From Auanema rhodensis (Eukaryota > Nematoda > Chromadorea > Rhabditida > Rhabditidae): 64,000 nucleotides of DNA. The position numbers were made by a program, and so were the translations under genes. Within the stretch, counting starts at the first letter, position 1. Each line of letters opens with the position of its first letter. Under the pieces are notes generated by a model. It did no database searches and was not told where the DNA came from. It saw nothing but the letters and a program-made list of their open reading frames with translations. Of this stretch, positions 10,910 to 24,285 are shown piece after piece. The stretch is taken from positions 682,001 through 746,000 of the forward strand of contig OZ059896.1 of NCBI GenBank assembly GCA_964057225.1, read 5' to 3'.

Positions 10910-12317
10910 TTTAGACTAATATGGACATGGGGAATCTAATTTTGAAAACTGCATCTCTTTATCATTCACGTGAAGCGAGTTACATACCAAGTGCACATCA
11001 CGTGTACATTTAATTAGCATAAATTAAAGTTCACGTAAGTTTCAAAGTCATGGTTACCATGCACCAATATCAATAAACATTTGTTTTTAGACTAATATGG
11101 ACATGGGGAATCTAATTTTGAAAACCGCATCTCTTTTTCTTTCACGTGAAGCGAGTTACATACCAAGTGCACATCACGTGCACATTTAATTAGCATAAAT
11201 TAAAGTTCACGTAAATTTCAAAGTCATGGTTACCATGAACCAATATCAATAAAAATTTGTTTTTAGACTAACATGTACATGGGGAATCTAATTTTGAAAA
11301 CCGCATCTCTTTATCTTTCACGTGAAGCGAGTTACATACCAAGTGCACATCACGTGTACATTTAATTAGCATAAATTAAAGTTCACGTAAATTTCAAAGT
11401 CATGGTTACCATGAACCAATATCAATAAAAATTTGTTTTTAGACTAATACGGACATGGGGAATCTAATTTTGAAAACCGCATCTCTTTATCTTTCACGTG
11501 AAGCGAGTTACGTACCAAGTGCACATCACGTGTACATTTAATTAGCATAAATTAAAGTTCACGTAAATTTCAAAGTCATGGTTACAATGAACCAATATCA
11601 ATAAAAATTTGTTTTTAGACTAATATGGACATGAGGAATCTAATTTTGAAAACCGCATCTCTTTATCTTTCACGTGAAGCGAGTTACATACCAAGTGCAC
11701 ATCACGTGTACATTTAATTAGCATAAATTAAAGTTCACGTAAATTTCAAAGTCATGGTTACCATGAACCAATATCAATAAAAATTTGTTTTTAGACTAAT
11801 ATGGACATGGGGAATCTAATTTTGAAAACCGCATCTCTTTATCTTTCACGTGAAGCGAGTTACATACCAAGTGCACATCACGTGTACATTTAATTAGCAT
11901 AAATTAAAATTCACGTAAATTTCAAAGTCATGGTTACCATGAACCAATATCAATAAAAATTTGTTTTTAGACTAATATGGACTTGGGGAATCTAACTTTG
12001 AAAACCGCATCTCTTTATCTTTCACGTGAAGCGAGTTACATACCAAGTGCACATCACGTGTACATTTAATTAGCATAAATTAAAGTTCACGTAAATTTCA
12101 AAGTCATGGGTACCATGAACCAATATCAATAAAAATTTGTTTTTAGACTAATATGGACATGGGGAATCTAATTTTGAAAACCGCATCTCTTTATCTTTCA
12201 CGTGAAGCGAGTTACATACCAAGTGCACATCACGTGTACATATAATTAGCATAAATTAAAGTTCACGTAAATTTCAAAGTCATGGTTACCATGAACCAAT
12301 ATCAATAAAAATTTGTT
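10910..12317 (+). repeat. 10-mer HOR family, 8-monomer unit
   Basis: It has the same series as 9,150-10,909 but the plain and G23A/T145G monomers before the final T101A are missing. A private A18T marks its T31C monomer near 11,983. Loss of exactly two whole monomers (352 bp) keeps the 176-bp phase. Confidence 0.87.
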
Positions 12318-13197
12318 TTTAGACTAATATGGACATGGGGAATCTAATTTTGAAAACTGCATCTCTTTATCATTCACGTGAAGCGAGTTACATACCAAGT
12401 GCACATCACGTGTACATTTAATTAGCATAAATTAAAGTTCACGTAAGTTTCAAAGTCATGGTTACCATGCACCAATATCAATAAACATTTGTTTTTAGAC
12501 TAATATGGACATGGGGAATCTAATTTTGAAAACCGCATCTCTTTATCTTTCACGTGAAGCGAGTTACATACCAAGTGCACATCACGTGTACATATAATTA
12601 GCATAAATTAAAGTTCACGTAAATTTCAAAGTCATGGTTACCATGAACCAATATCAATAAAAATTTGTTTTTAGACTAATATGGACATGGGGAATCTAAT
12701 TTTGAAAACCGCATCTCTTTATCTTTCACGTGAAGCGAGTTACATACCAAGTGCACATCACGTGTACATTTAATTAGCATAAATTAAAGTTCACGTAAAT
12801 TTCAAAGTCATGGTTACCAAGCACCAATATCAATAAAAATTTGTTTTTAGACTAATATGGACATGGGGAATCTAATTTTGAAAACCGCATCTCTTTATCT
12901 TTCACGTGAAGCGAGTTACATACCAAGTGCACATCACGTGTACATTTAATTAGCATAAATTAAAGTTCACGTAAATTTCAAAGTCATGGGTACCATGAAC
13001 CAATATCAATAAAAATTTGTTTTTAGACTAATATGGACATGGGGAATCTAATTTTGAAAACCGCATCTCTTTATCTTTCACGTGAAGCGAGTTACATACC
13101 AAGTGCACATCACGTGTACATATAATTAGCATAAATTAAAGTTCACGTAAATTTCAAAGTCATGGTTACCATGAACCAATATCAATAAAAATTTGTT
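12318..13197 (+). repeat. 10-mer HOR family, 5-monomer unit
   Basis: It starts with the C41T marker, then T101A, a monomer ending ACCAAGCACC (otherwise seen only before 8 kb), T145G, and T101A. The A52T to G21A core of the HOR is absent. The ACCAAGCACC monomer suggests exchange with a distant part of the array. Confidence 0.85.
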
Positions 13198-14957
13198 TTT
13201 AGACTAATATGGACATGGGGAATCTAATTTTGAAAACTGCATCTCTTTATCATTCACGTGAAGCGAGTTACATACCAAGTGCACATCACGTGTACATTTA
13301 ATTAGCATAAATTAAAGTTCACGTAAGTTTCAAAGTCATGGTTACCATGCACCAATATCAATAAACATTTGTTTTTAGACTAATATGGACATGGGGAATC
13401 TAATTTTGAAAACCGCATCTCTTTTTCTTTCACGTGAAGCGAGTTACATACCAAGTGCACATCACGTGCACATTTAATTAGCATAAATTAAAGTTCACGT
13501 AAATTTCAAAGTCATGGTTACCATGAACCAATATCAATAAAAATTTGTTTTTAGACTAACATGTACATGGGGAATCTAATTTTGAAAACCGCATCTCTTT
13601 ATCTTTCACGTGAAGCGAGTTACATACCAAGTGCACATCACGTGTACATTTAATTAGCATAAATTAAAGTTCACGTAAATTTCAAAGTCATGGTTACCAT
13701 GAACCAATATCAATAAAAATTTGTTTTTAGACTAATACGGACATGGGGAATCTAATTTTGAAAACCGCATCTCTTTATCTTTCACGTGAAGCGAGTTACG
13801 TACCAAGTGCACATCACGTGTACATTTAATTAGCATAAATTAAAGTTCACGTAAATTTCAAAGTCATGGTTACAATGAACCAATATCAATAAAAATTTGT
13901 TTTTAGACTAATATGGACATGAGGAATCTAATTTTGAAAACCGCATCTCTTTATCTTTCACGTGAAGCGAGTTACATACCAAGTGCACATCACGTGTACA
14001 TTTAATTAGCATAAATTAAAGTTCACGTAAATTTCAAAGTCATGGTTACCATGAACCAATATCAATAAAAATTTGTTTTTAGACTAATATGGACATGGGG
14101 AATCTAATTTTGAAAACCGCATCTCTTTATCTTTCACGTGAAGCGAGTTACATACCAAGTGCACATCACGTGTACATTTAATTAGCATAAATTAAAATTC
14201 ACGTAAATTTCAAAGTCATGGTTACCATGAACCAATATCAATAAAAATTTGTTTTTAGACTAATATGGACATGGGGAATCTAACTTTGAAAACCGCATCT
14301 CTTTATCTTTCACGTGAAGCGAGTTACATACCAAGTGCACATCACGTGTACATTTAATTAGCATAAATTAAAGTTCACGTAAATTTCAAAGTCATGGGTA
14401 CCATGAACCAATATCAATAAAAATTTGTTTTTAGACTAATATGGACATGGGGAATCTAATTTTGAAAACCGCATCTCTTTATCTTTTACGTGAAGCGAGT
14501 TACATACCAAGTGCACATCACGTGTACATTTAATTAGCATAAATTAAAGTTCACGTAAATTTCAAAGTCATGGTTACCATGAACCAATATCAATAAAAAT
14601 TTGTTTTTAGACTAATATGGACATGGGAAATCTAATTTTGAAAACCGCATCTCTTTATCTTTCACGTGAAGCGAGTTACATACCAAGTGCACATCACGTG
14701 TACATTTAATTAGCATAAATTAAAGTTCACGTAAATTTCAAAGTCATGGGTACCATGAACCAATATCAATAAAAATTTGTATTTAGACTAATATGGACAT
14801 GGGGAATCTAATTTTGAAAACCGCATCTCTTTATCTTTCACGTGAAGCGAGTTACATACCAAGTGCACATCACGTGTACATATAATTAGCATAAATTAAA
14901 GTTCACGTAAATTTCAAAGTCATGGTTACCATGAACCAATATCAATAAAAATTTGTT
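13198..14957 (+). repeat. 10-monomer HOR, second full unit (1,760 bp)
   Basis: It repeats the unit at 9,150-10,909 in full. The eighth monomer carries C58T here instead of being plain. The ninth shares GTATTTAG at its 3' junction with unit 1, a private marker showing direct common origin. Confidence 0.88.
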
Positions 14958-16189
14958 TTTAGACTAATATGGACATGGGGAATCTAATTTTGAAAACTGC
15001 ATCTCTTTATCATTCACGTGAAGCGAGTTACATACCAAGTGCACATCACGTGTACATTTAATTAGCATAAATTAAAGTTCACGTAAGTTTCAAAGTCATG
15101 GTTACCATGCACCAATATCAATAAACATTTGTTTTTAGACTAATATGGACATGGGGAATCTAATTTTGAAAACCGCATCTCTTTTTCTTTCACGTGAAGC
15201 GAGTTACATACCAAGTGCACATCACGTGCACATTTAATTAGCATAAATTAAAGTTCACGTAAATTTCAAAGTCATGGTTACCATGAACCAATATCAATAA
15301 AAATTTGTTTTTAGACTAACATGTACATGGGGAATCTAATTTTGAAAACCGCATCTCTTTATCTTTCACGTGAAGCGAGTTACATACCAAGTGCACATCA
15401 CGTGTACATTTAATTAGCATAAATTAAAGTTCACGTAAATTTCAAAGTCATGGTTACCATGAACCAATATCAATAAAAATTTGTTTTTAGACTAATACGG
15501 ACATGGGGAATCTAATTTTGAAAACCGCATCTCTTTATCTTTCACGTGAAGCGAGTTACATACCAAGTGCACATCACGTGTACATTTAATTAGCATAAAT
15601 TAAAGTTCACGTAAATTTCAAAGTCATGGTTACCATGAACCAATATCAATAAAAATTTGTTTTTAGACTAATATGGACATGGGGAATCTAATTTTGAAAA
15701 CCGCATCTCTTTATCTTTCACGTGAAGCGAGTTACATACCAAGTGCACATCACGTGTACATTTAATTAGCATAAATTAAAATTCACGTAAATTTCAAAGT
15801 CATGGTTACCATGAACCAATATCAATAAAAATTTGTTTTTAGACTAATATGGACATGGGGAATCTAACTTTGAAAACCGCATCTCTTTATCTTTCACGTG
15901 AAGCGAGTTACATACCAAGTGCACATCACGTGTACATTTAATTAGCATAAATTAAAGTTCACGTAAATTTCAAAGTCATGGGTACCATGAACCAATATCA
16001 ATAAAAATTTGTTTTTAGACTAATATGGACATGGGGAATCTAATTTTGAAAACCGCATCTCTTTATCTTTCACGTGAAGCGAGTTACATACCAAGTGCAC
16101 ATCACGTGTACATATAATTAGCATAAATTAAAGTTCACGTAAATTTCAAAGTCATGGTTACCATGAACCAATATCAATAAAAATTTGTT
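14958..16189 (+). repeat. 10-mer HOR family, 7-monomer unit
   Basis: C41T, A52T/T96C, T11C/G15T, T13C, G120A, T31C/T145G, T101A. The fourth monomer keeps T13C at its left end but lacks A75G and C149A, and the G21A monomer is gone. This places a deletion breakpoint inside the fourth monomer, between positions 13 and 75. Confidence 0.85.
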
Positions 16190-18125
16190 TTTAGACTAAT
16201 ATGGACATGGGGAATCTAATTTTGAAAACTGCATCTCTTTATCATTCACGTGAAGCGAGTTACATACCAAGTGCACATCACGTGTACATTTAATTAGCAT
16301 AAATTAAAGTTCACGTAAGTTTCAAAGTCATGGTTACCATGCACCAATATCAATAAACATTTGTTTTTAGACTAATATGGACATGGGGAATCTAATTTTG
16401 AAAACCGCATCTCTTTATCTTTCACGTGAAGCGAGTTACATACCAAGTGCACATCACGTGTACATATAATTAGCATAAATTAAAGTTCACGTAAATTTCA
16501 AAGTCATGGTTACCATGAACCAATATCAATAAAAATTTGTTTTTAGACTAATATGGACATGGGGAATCTAATTTTGAAAACCGCATCTCTTTATCTTTCA
16601 CGTGAAGCGAGTTACATACCAAGTGCACATCACGTGTACATTTAATTAGCATAAATTAAAATTCACGTAAATTTCAAAGTCATGGTTACCATGAACCAAT
16701 ATCAATAAAAATTTGTTTTTAGACTAATATGGACATGGGGAATCTAATTTTGAAAACCGCATCTCTTTATCTTTCACGTGAAGCGAGTTACATACCAAGT
16801 GCACATCACGTGTACATTTAATTAGCATAAATTAAAATTCACGTAAATTTCAAAGTCATGGTTACCATGAACCAATATCAATAAAAATTTGTTTTTAGAC
16901 TAATATGGACATGGGGAATCTAACTTTGAAAACCGCATCTCTTTATCTTACACGTGAAGCGAGTTACATACCAAGTGCACATCACGTGTACATTTAATTA
17001 GCATAAATTAAAGTTCACGTAAATTTCAAAGTCATGGGTACCATGAACCAATATCAATAAAAATTTGTTTTTAGACTAATATGGACATGGGGAATCTAAT
17101 TTTGAAAACCGCATCTCTTTATCTTTCACGTGAAGCGAGTTACGTACCAAGTGCACATCACGTGTACATTTAATTAGCATAAATTAAAGTTCACGTAAAT
17201 TTCAAAGTCATGGTTACAATGAACCAATATCAATAAAAATTTGTTTTTAGACTAATATGGACATGAGGAATCTAATTTTGAAAACCGCATCTCTTTATCT
17301 TTCACGTGAAGCGAGTTACATACCAAGTGCACATCACGTGTACATTTAATTAGCATAAATTAAAGTTCACGTAAATTTCAAAGTCATGGTTACCATGAAC
17401 CAATATCAATAAAAATTTGTTTTTAGACTAATATGGACATGGGGAATCTAATTTTGAAAACCGCATCTCTTTATCTTTCACGTGAAGCGAGTTACATACC
17501 AAGTGCACATCACGTGTACATTTAATTAGCATAAATTAAAATTCACGTAAATTTCAAAGTCATGGTTACCATGAACCAATATCAATAAAAATTTGTTTTT
17601 AGACTAATATGGACATGGGGAATCTAACTTTGAAAACCGCATCTCTTTATCTTTCACGTGAAGCGAGTTACATACCAAGTGCACATCACGTGTACATTTA
17701 ATTAGCATAAATTAAAGTTCACGTAAATTTCAAAGTCATGGGTACCATGAACCAATATCAATAAAAATTTGTTTTTAGACTAATATGGACATGGGGAATC
17801 TAATTTTGAAAACCGCATCTCTTTATCTTTCACGTGAAGCGAGTTACATACCAAGTGCACATCACGTGTACATTTAATTAGCATAAATTAAAGTTCACGT
17901 AAATTTCAAAGTCATGGGTACCATGAACCAATATCAATAAAAATTTGTTTTTAGACTAATATGGACATGGGGAATCTAATTTTGAAAACCGCATCTCTTT
18001 ATCTTTCACGTGAAGCGAGTTACATACCAAGTGCACATCACGTGTACATTTAATTAGCATAAATTAAAGTTCACGTAAATTTCAAAGTCATGGGTACCAT
18101 GAACCAATATCAATAAAAATTTGTT
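16190..18125 (+). repeat. 10-mer HOR family, 11-monomer unit
   Basis: It starts with C41T and has two G120A monomers in a row, two T31C/T145G monomers, and a monomer with A75G and C149A but without T13C (17,070), the reciprocal of the chimera in the previous unit. It ends with two nearly identical T145G monomers. Confidence 0.85.
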
Positions 18126-19357
18126 TTTAGACTAATATGGACATGGGGAATCTAATTTTGAAAACTGCATCTCTTTATCATTCACGTGAAGCGAGTTACA
18201 TACCAAGTGCACATCACGTGTACATTTAATTAGCATAAATTAAAGTTCACGTAAGTTTCAAAGTCATGGTTACCATGCACCAATATCAATAAACATTTGT
18301 TTTTAGACTAATATGGACATGGGGAATCTAATTTTGAAAACCGCATCTCTTTTTCTTTCACGTGAAGCGAGTTACATACCAAGTGCACATCACGTGCACA
18401 TTTAATTAGCATAAATTAAAGTTCACGTAAATTTCAAAGTCATGGTTACCATGAACCAATATCAATAAAAATTTGTTTTTAGACTAACATGTACATGGGG
18501 AATCTAATTTTGAAAACCGCATCTCTTTATCTTTCACGTGAAGCGAGTTACATACCAAGTGCACATCACGTGTACATTTAATTAGCATAAATTAAAGTTC
18601 ACGTAAATTTCAAAGTCATGGTTACCATGAACCAATATCAATAAAAATTTGTTTTTAGACTAATACGGACATGGGGAATCTAATTTTGAAAACCGCATCT
18701 CTTTATCTTTCACGTGAAGCGAGTTACGTACCAAGTGCACATCACGTGTACATTTAATTAGCATAAATTAAAGTTCACGTAAATTTCAAAGTCATGGTTA
18801 CAATGAACCAATATCAATAAAAATTTGTTTTTAGACTAATATGGACATGAGGAATCTAATTTTGAAAACCGCATCTCTTTATCTTTCACGTGAAGCGAGT
18901 TACATACCAAGTGCACATCACGTGTACATTTAATTAGCATAAATTAAAGTTCACGTAAATTTCAAAGTCATGGTTACCATGAACCAATATCAATAAAAAT
19001 TTGTTTTTAGACTAATATGGACATGGGGATTCTAATTTTGAAAACCGCATCTCTTTATCTTTCACGTGAAGCGAGTTACATACCAAGTGCACATCACGTG
19101 TACATTTAATTAGCATAAATTAAAATTCACGTAAATTTCAAAGTCATGGTTACCATGAACCAATATCAATAAAAATTTGTTTTTAGACTAATATGGACAT
19201 GGGGAATCTAACTTTGAAAACCGCATCTCTTTATCTTTCACGTGAAGCGAGTTACATACCAAGTTCACATCACGTGTACATTTAATTAGCATAAATTAAA
19301 GTTCACGTAAATTTCAAAGTCATGGTTACCATGAACCAATATCAATAAAAATTTGTT
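18126..19357 (+). repeat. 10-mer HOR family, last unit (7 monomers)
   Basis: C41T, A52T/T96C, T11C/G15T, T13C/A75G/C149A, G21A, G120A, T31C (with G84T). The series then breaks off into monomers of the A30C/C90G marker type. This is the last C41T copy in the window. Confidence 0.85.
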
Positions 19358-19885
19358 TTTAGACTAATATGGACATGGGGAATCTAATTTTGAAAACCGC
19401 ATCTCTTTATCATTCACGTGAAGCGAGTTACATACCAAGTGCACATCACGTGTACATTTAATTAGCATAAATTAAAGTTCACGTAAATTTCAAAGTCATG
19501 GTTACCATGCACCAATATCAATAAACATTTGTTTTTAGACTAATATGGACATGGGGAATCTACTTTTGAAAACCGCATCTCTTTATCTTTCACGTGAAGC
19601 GAGTTACATACCAAGTGCACATGACGTGTACATTTAATTAGCATAAATTAAAGTTCACGTAAATTTCAAAGTCATGGTTACCATGAACCAATATCAATGA
19701 AAATTTGTTTGTAGACTAATATGGACATGGGGAATCTAATTTTGAAAACCGCATCTCTTTATCTTTCACGTGAAGCGAGTTACATACCAAGTGCACATCA
19801 CGTGTACATATAATTAGCATAAATTAAAGTTCACGTAAATTTCAAAGTCATGGTTACCATGAACCAATATCAATAAAAATTTGTT
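19358..19885 (+). repeat. T55A - A30C/C90G/A166G - T2G/T101A triplet (first occurrence)
   Basis: Three monomers form a marker cassette that recurs through the right two thirds of the window: T55A/A153C/A169C, then A30C/C90G/A166G, then T2G with T101A. C90G turns the central CACGTG into GACGTG. C90G monomers start at 19,534, 27,454, 29,038, 33,790, 35,374, 40,830, 41,534, 45,406, 46,462, 47,518, 50,862 and 60,542. Confidence 0.87.
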
Positions 19886-20941
19886 TTTAGACTAATATGG
19901 ACATGGGGAATCTAATTTTGAAAACCGCATCTCTTTATCTTTCACGTGAAGCGAGTTACATACCAAGTGCACATCACGTGTACATTTAATTAGCATTAAT
20001 TAAAATTCACGTAAATTTCAAAGTCATGGTTACCATGAACCAATATCAATAAAAATTTGTTTTTAGACTAATATGGACATGGGGAATCTAATTTTGAAAA
20101 CCGCATCTCTTTATCTTTCACGTGAAGCGAGTTACATACCAAGTGCACATCACGTGTACATTTAATTAGCATAAATTAAAGTTCACGTAAATTTCAAAGT
20201 CATGGTTACCATGAACCAATATCAATAAAAATTTGTTTTTAGACTAATATGGACATGGGGAATCTAATTTTGAAAACCGCATCTCTTTATCTTTCACGTG
20301 AAGCGAGTTACATACCAAGTGCACATCACGTGTACATTTAATTAGCATGAATTAAAGTTCACGTAAATTTCAAAGTCATGGTTACCATGCACCAATATCA
20401 ATAAAAATTTGTTTTTAGACTAATATGGACATGGGGAATCTAATTTTGAAAACCGCATCTCTTTATCTTTCACGTAAAGCGAGTTACATACCAAGTGCAC
20501 ATCACGTGTACATTTAATTAGCATAAATTAAAGTTCACGTAAATTTCAAAGTCATGGTTATCATGAACCAATATCAATAAAAATTTGTTTTTAGACTAAT
20601 ATGGACATGGGAAATCTAATTTTGAAAACCGCATCTCTTTATCTTTCACGTGAAGCGAGTTACATACCAAGTTCACATCACGTGTACATTTAATTAGCAT
20701 AAATTAAAGTTCACGTAAATTTCAAAGTCATGGTTACCATGAACCAATATCAATAAAAATTTGTTTTTAGACTAATATGGACATGGGAAATCTAATTTTG
20801 AAAACCGCATCTCTTTATCTTTTACGTGAAGCGAGTTACATACCAAGTGCACATCACGTGTACATTTAATTAGCATAAATTAAAGTTCACGTAAATTTCA
20901 AAGTCATGGTTACCATGAACCAATATCAATAAAAATTTGTT
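19886..20941 (+). repeat. 6-monomer HOR, copy 1 (1,056 bp)
   Basis: Order: G120A (with A112T), plain, A112G/A153C, G63A/C148T, G23A/G84T, G23A/C58T. The A112G and G63A markers recur exactly 1,056 bases downstream. G63A breaks the TTCACGTGAA palindrome. Confidence 0.86.
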
Positions 20942-22349
20942 TTTAGACTAATATGGACATGGGGAATCTAATTTTGAAAACCGCATCTCTTTATCTTTCA
21001 CGTGAAGCGAGTTACATACCAAGTGCACATCACGTGTACATTTAATTAGCATAAATTAAAATTCACGTAAATTTCAAAGTCATGGTTACCATGAACCAAT
21101 ATCAATAAAAATTTGTTTTTAGACTAATATGGACATGGGGAATCTAATTTTGAAAACCGCATCTCTTTATCTTTCACGTGAAGCGAGTTACATACCAAGT
21201 GCACATCACGTGTACATTTAATTAGCATAAATTAAAGTTCACGTAAATTTCAAAGTCATGGTTACCATGAACCAATATCAATAAAAATTTGTTTTTAGAC
21301 TAATATGGACATGGGGAATCTAATTTCGAAAACCGCATCTCTTTATCTTTCACGTGAAGCGAGTTACATACCAAGTGCACATCACGTGTACATTTAATTA
21401 GCATGAATTAAAGTTCACGTAAATTTCAAAGTCATGGTTACCATGCACCAATATCAATAAAAATTTGTTTTTAGACTAATATGGACATGGGGAATCTAAT
21501 TTTGAAAACCGCATCTCTTTATCTTTCACGTAAAGCGAGTTACATACCAAGTGCACATCACGTGTACATTTAATTAGCATAAATTAAAGTTCACGTAAAT
21601 TTCAAAGTCATGGTTATCATGAACCAATATCAATAAAAATTTGTTTTTAGACTAATATGGACATGGGAAATCTAATTTTGAAAACCGCATCTCTTTATCT
21701 TTTACGTGAAGCGAGTTACATACCAAGTGCACATCACGTGTACATTTAATTAGCATAAATTAAAGTTCACGTAAATTTCAAAGTCATGGTTACCATGAAG
21801 CAATATCAATAAAAATTTGTTTTTAGACTAATATGGACATGGGAAATCTAATTTTGAAAACCGCATCTCTTTATCTTTCACGTGAAGCGAGTTACATACC
21901 AAGTGCACATCACGTGTACATTTAATTAGCATAAATTAAAGTTCACGTAAATTTCAAAGTCATGGTTACCATGAAGCAATATCAATAAAAATTTGTTTTT
22001 AGACTAATATGGACATGGGAAATCTAATTTTGAAAACCGCATCTCTTTATCTTTCACGTGAAGCGAGTTACATACCAAGTTCACATCACGTGTACATTTA
22101 ATTAGCATAAATTAAAGTTCACGTAAATTTCAAAGTCATGGTTACCATGAACCAATATCAATAAAAATTTGTTTTTAGACTAATATGGACATGGGAAATC
22201 TAATTTTGAAAACCGCATCTCTTTATCTTTTACGTGAAGCGAGTTACATACCAAGTGCACATCACGTGTACATTTAATTAGCATAAATTAAAGTTCACGT
22301 AAATTTCAAAGTCATGGTTACCATGAACCAATATCAATAAAAATTTGTT
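20942..22349 (+). repeat. 6-monomer HOR, copy 2 expanded to 8 monomers
   Basis: It repeats the preceding 6-mer, with two extra G23A monomers inserted after the G63A/C148T monomer. Both extra copies (21,646 and 21,822) carry CATGAAGC, a C155G change seen nowhere else, so they arose by local duplication of one monomer; they differ from each other at position 58. Confidence 0.86.
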
Positions 22350-23229
22350 TTTAGACTAATATGGACATGGGGAATCTAATTTTGAAAACCGCATCTCTTT
22401 ATCTTTCACGTGAAGCGAGTTACATACCAAGTGCACATCACGTGTACATTTAATTAGCATAAATTAAAGTTCACGTAAATTTCAAAGTCATGGTGACCAT
22501 GAACCAATATCAATAAAAATTTGTTTTTAGACTAATATGGACATGGGGAATCTAATTTTGAAAACCGCATCTCTTTATCTTTCACGTGAAGCGAGTTACA
22601 TACCAAGTGCACATCACGTGTACATTTAATTAGCATAAATTAAAGTTCACGTAAATTTCAAAGTCATGGTTACCATGAACCAATATCAATAAAAATTTGT
22701 AATTAGACTAATATGGACATGGGGAATCTAATTTTGAAAACCGAATCTCTTTATCTTTCACGTGAAGCGAGTTACATACCAAGTGCACATCACGTGTACA
22801 TTTAATTAGCATAAATTAAAGTTCACGTAAATTTCAAAGTCATGGTTACCATGAACCAATATCAATAAAAATTTGTTTTTAGACTAATATGGACATGGGA
22901 AATCTAATTTTGGAAACCGCATCTCTTTATCTTTCACGTGAAGCGAGTTACATACCAAGTGCACATCACGTGTACATTTAATTAGCATAAATTAAAGTTC
23001 ACGTAAATTTCAAAGTCATGGTTACCATGAACCAATATCAATAAAAATTTGTTTTTAGACTAATATGGACATGGGAAATCTAATTTTGAAAACCGCATCT
23101 CTTTATCTTTTACGTGAAGCGAGTTACATACCAAGTGCACATCACGTGTACATTTAATTAGCATAAATTAAAGTTCACGTAAATTTCAAAGTCATGGTTA
23201 CCATGCACCAATATCAATAAAAATTTGTT
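22350..23229 (+). repeat. Mixed monomers (five copies)
   Basis: In order: T146G; plain with T176A and T1A at its end; a copy with CCGAATC in place of CCGCATC; G23A/A36G; G23A/C58T/A153C. This type order foreshadows the 31-33 kb and 52-57 kb blocks. No unique sequence. Confidence 0.8.
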
Positions 23230-24285
23230 TTTAGACTAATATGGACATGGGGAATCTAATTTTGAAAACCGCATCTCTTTATCTTTCACGTGAAGCGAGT
23301 TACATACCAAGTGCACATCACGTGTACATTTAATTAGCATAAATTAAAATTCACGTAAATTTCAAAGTCATGGTTACCATGAACCAATATCAATAAAAAT
23401 TTGTTTTTAGACTAATATGGACATGGGGAATCTAACTTTGAAAACCGCATCTCTTTATCTTTCACGTGAAGCGAGTTACACACCAAGTGCACATCACGTG
23501 TACATTTAATTAGCATAAATTAAAGTTCACGTAAATTTCAAAGTCATGGGTACCATGAACCAATATCAATAAAAATTTGTTTTTAGACTAATATGGACAT
23601 GGGGAATCTAATTTTGAAAACCGCATCTCTTTATCTTTCACGTGAAGCGAGTTACATACCAAGTGCACATCACGTGTACAAATAATTAGCATAAATTAAA
23701 GTTCACGTAAATTTCAAAGTCATGGTTACCATGAACCAATATCAATAAAAATTTGTTTTTAGACTAATATGGACATGGGGAATCTAATTTTGAAAACCGC
23801 ATCTCTTTATCTTTCACGTGAAGCGAGTTACATACCAAGTGCACATCACGTGTACATTTAATTAGCATAAATTAAAATTCACGTAAATTTCAAAGTCATG
23901 GTTACCATGAACCAATATCAATAAAAATTTGTTTTTAGACTAATATGGACATGGGGAATCTAACTTTGAAAACCGCATCTCTTTATCTTTCACGTGAAGC
24001 GAGTTACACACCAAGTGCACATCACGTGTACATTTAATTAGCATAAATTAAAGTTCACGTAAATTTCAAAGTCATGGGTACCATGAACCAATATCAATAA
24101 AAATTTGTTTTTAGACTAATATGGACATGGGGAATCTAATTTTGAAAACCGCATCTCTTTATCTTTCACGTGAAGCGAGTTACATACCAAGTGCACATCA
24201 CGTGTACATATAATTAGCATAAATTAAAGTTCACGTAAATTTCAAAGTCATGGTTACCATGAACCAATATCAATAAAAATTTGTT
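23230..24285 (+). repeat. Tandem duplication of a 3-monomer unit (2 x 528 bp)
   Basis: The unit G120A, T31C/T76C/T145G, T101A occurs at 23,230-23,757 and 23,758-24,285. The private T76C (TTACACACC) sits at the same place in both. The first copy has an extra change next to T101A (TACAAATAATT). The same 3-mer without T76C recurs near 45,758 and 49,630-50,685. Confidence 0.86.
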
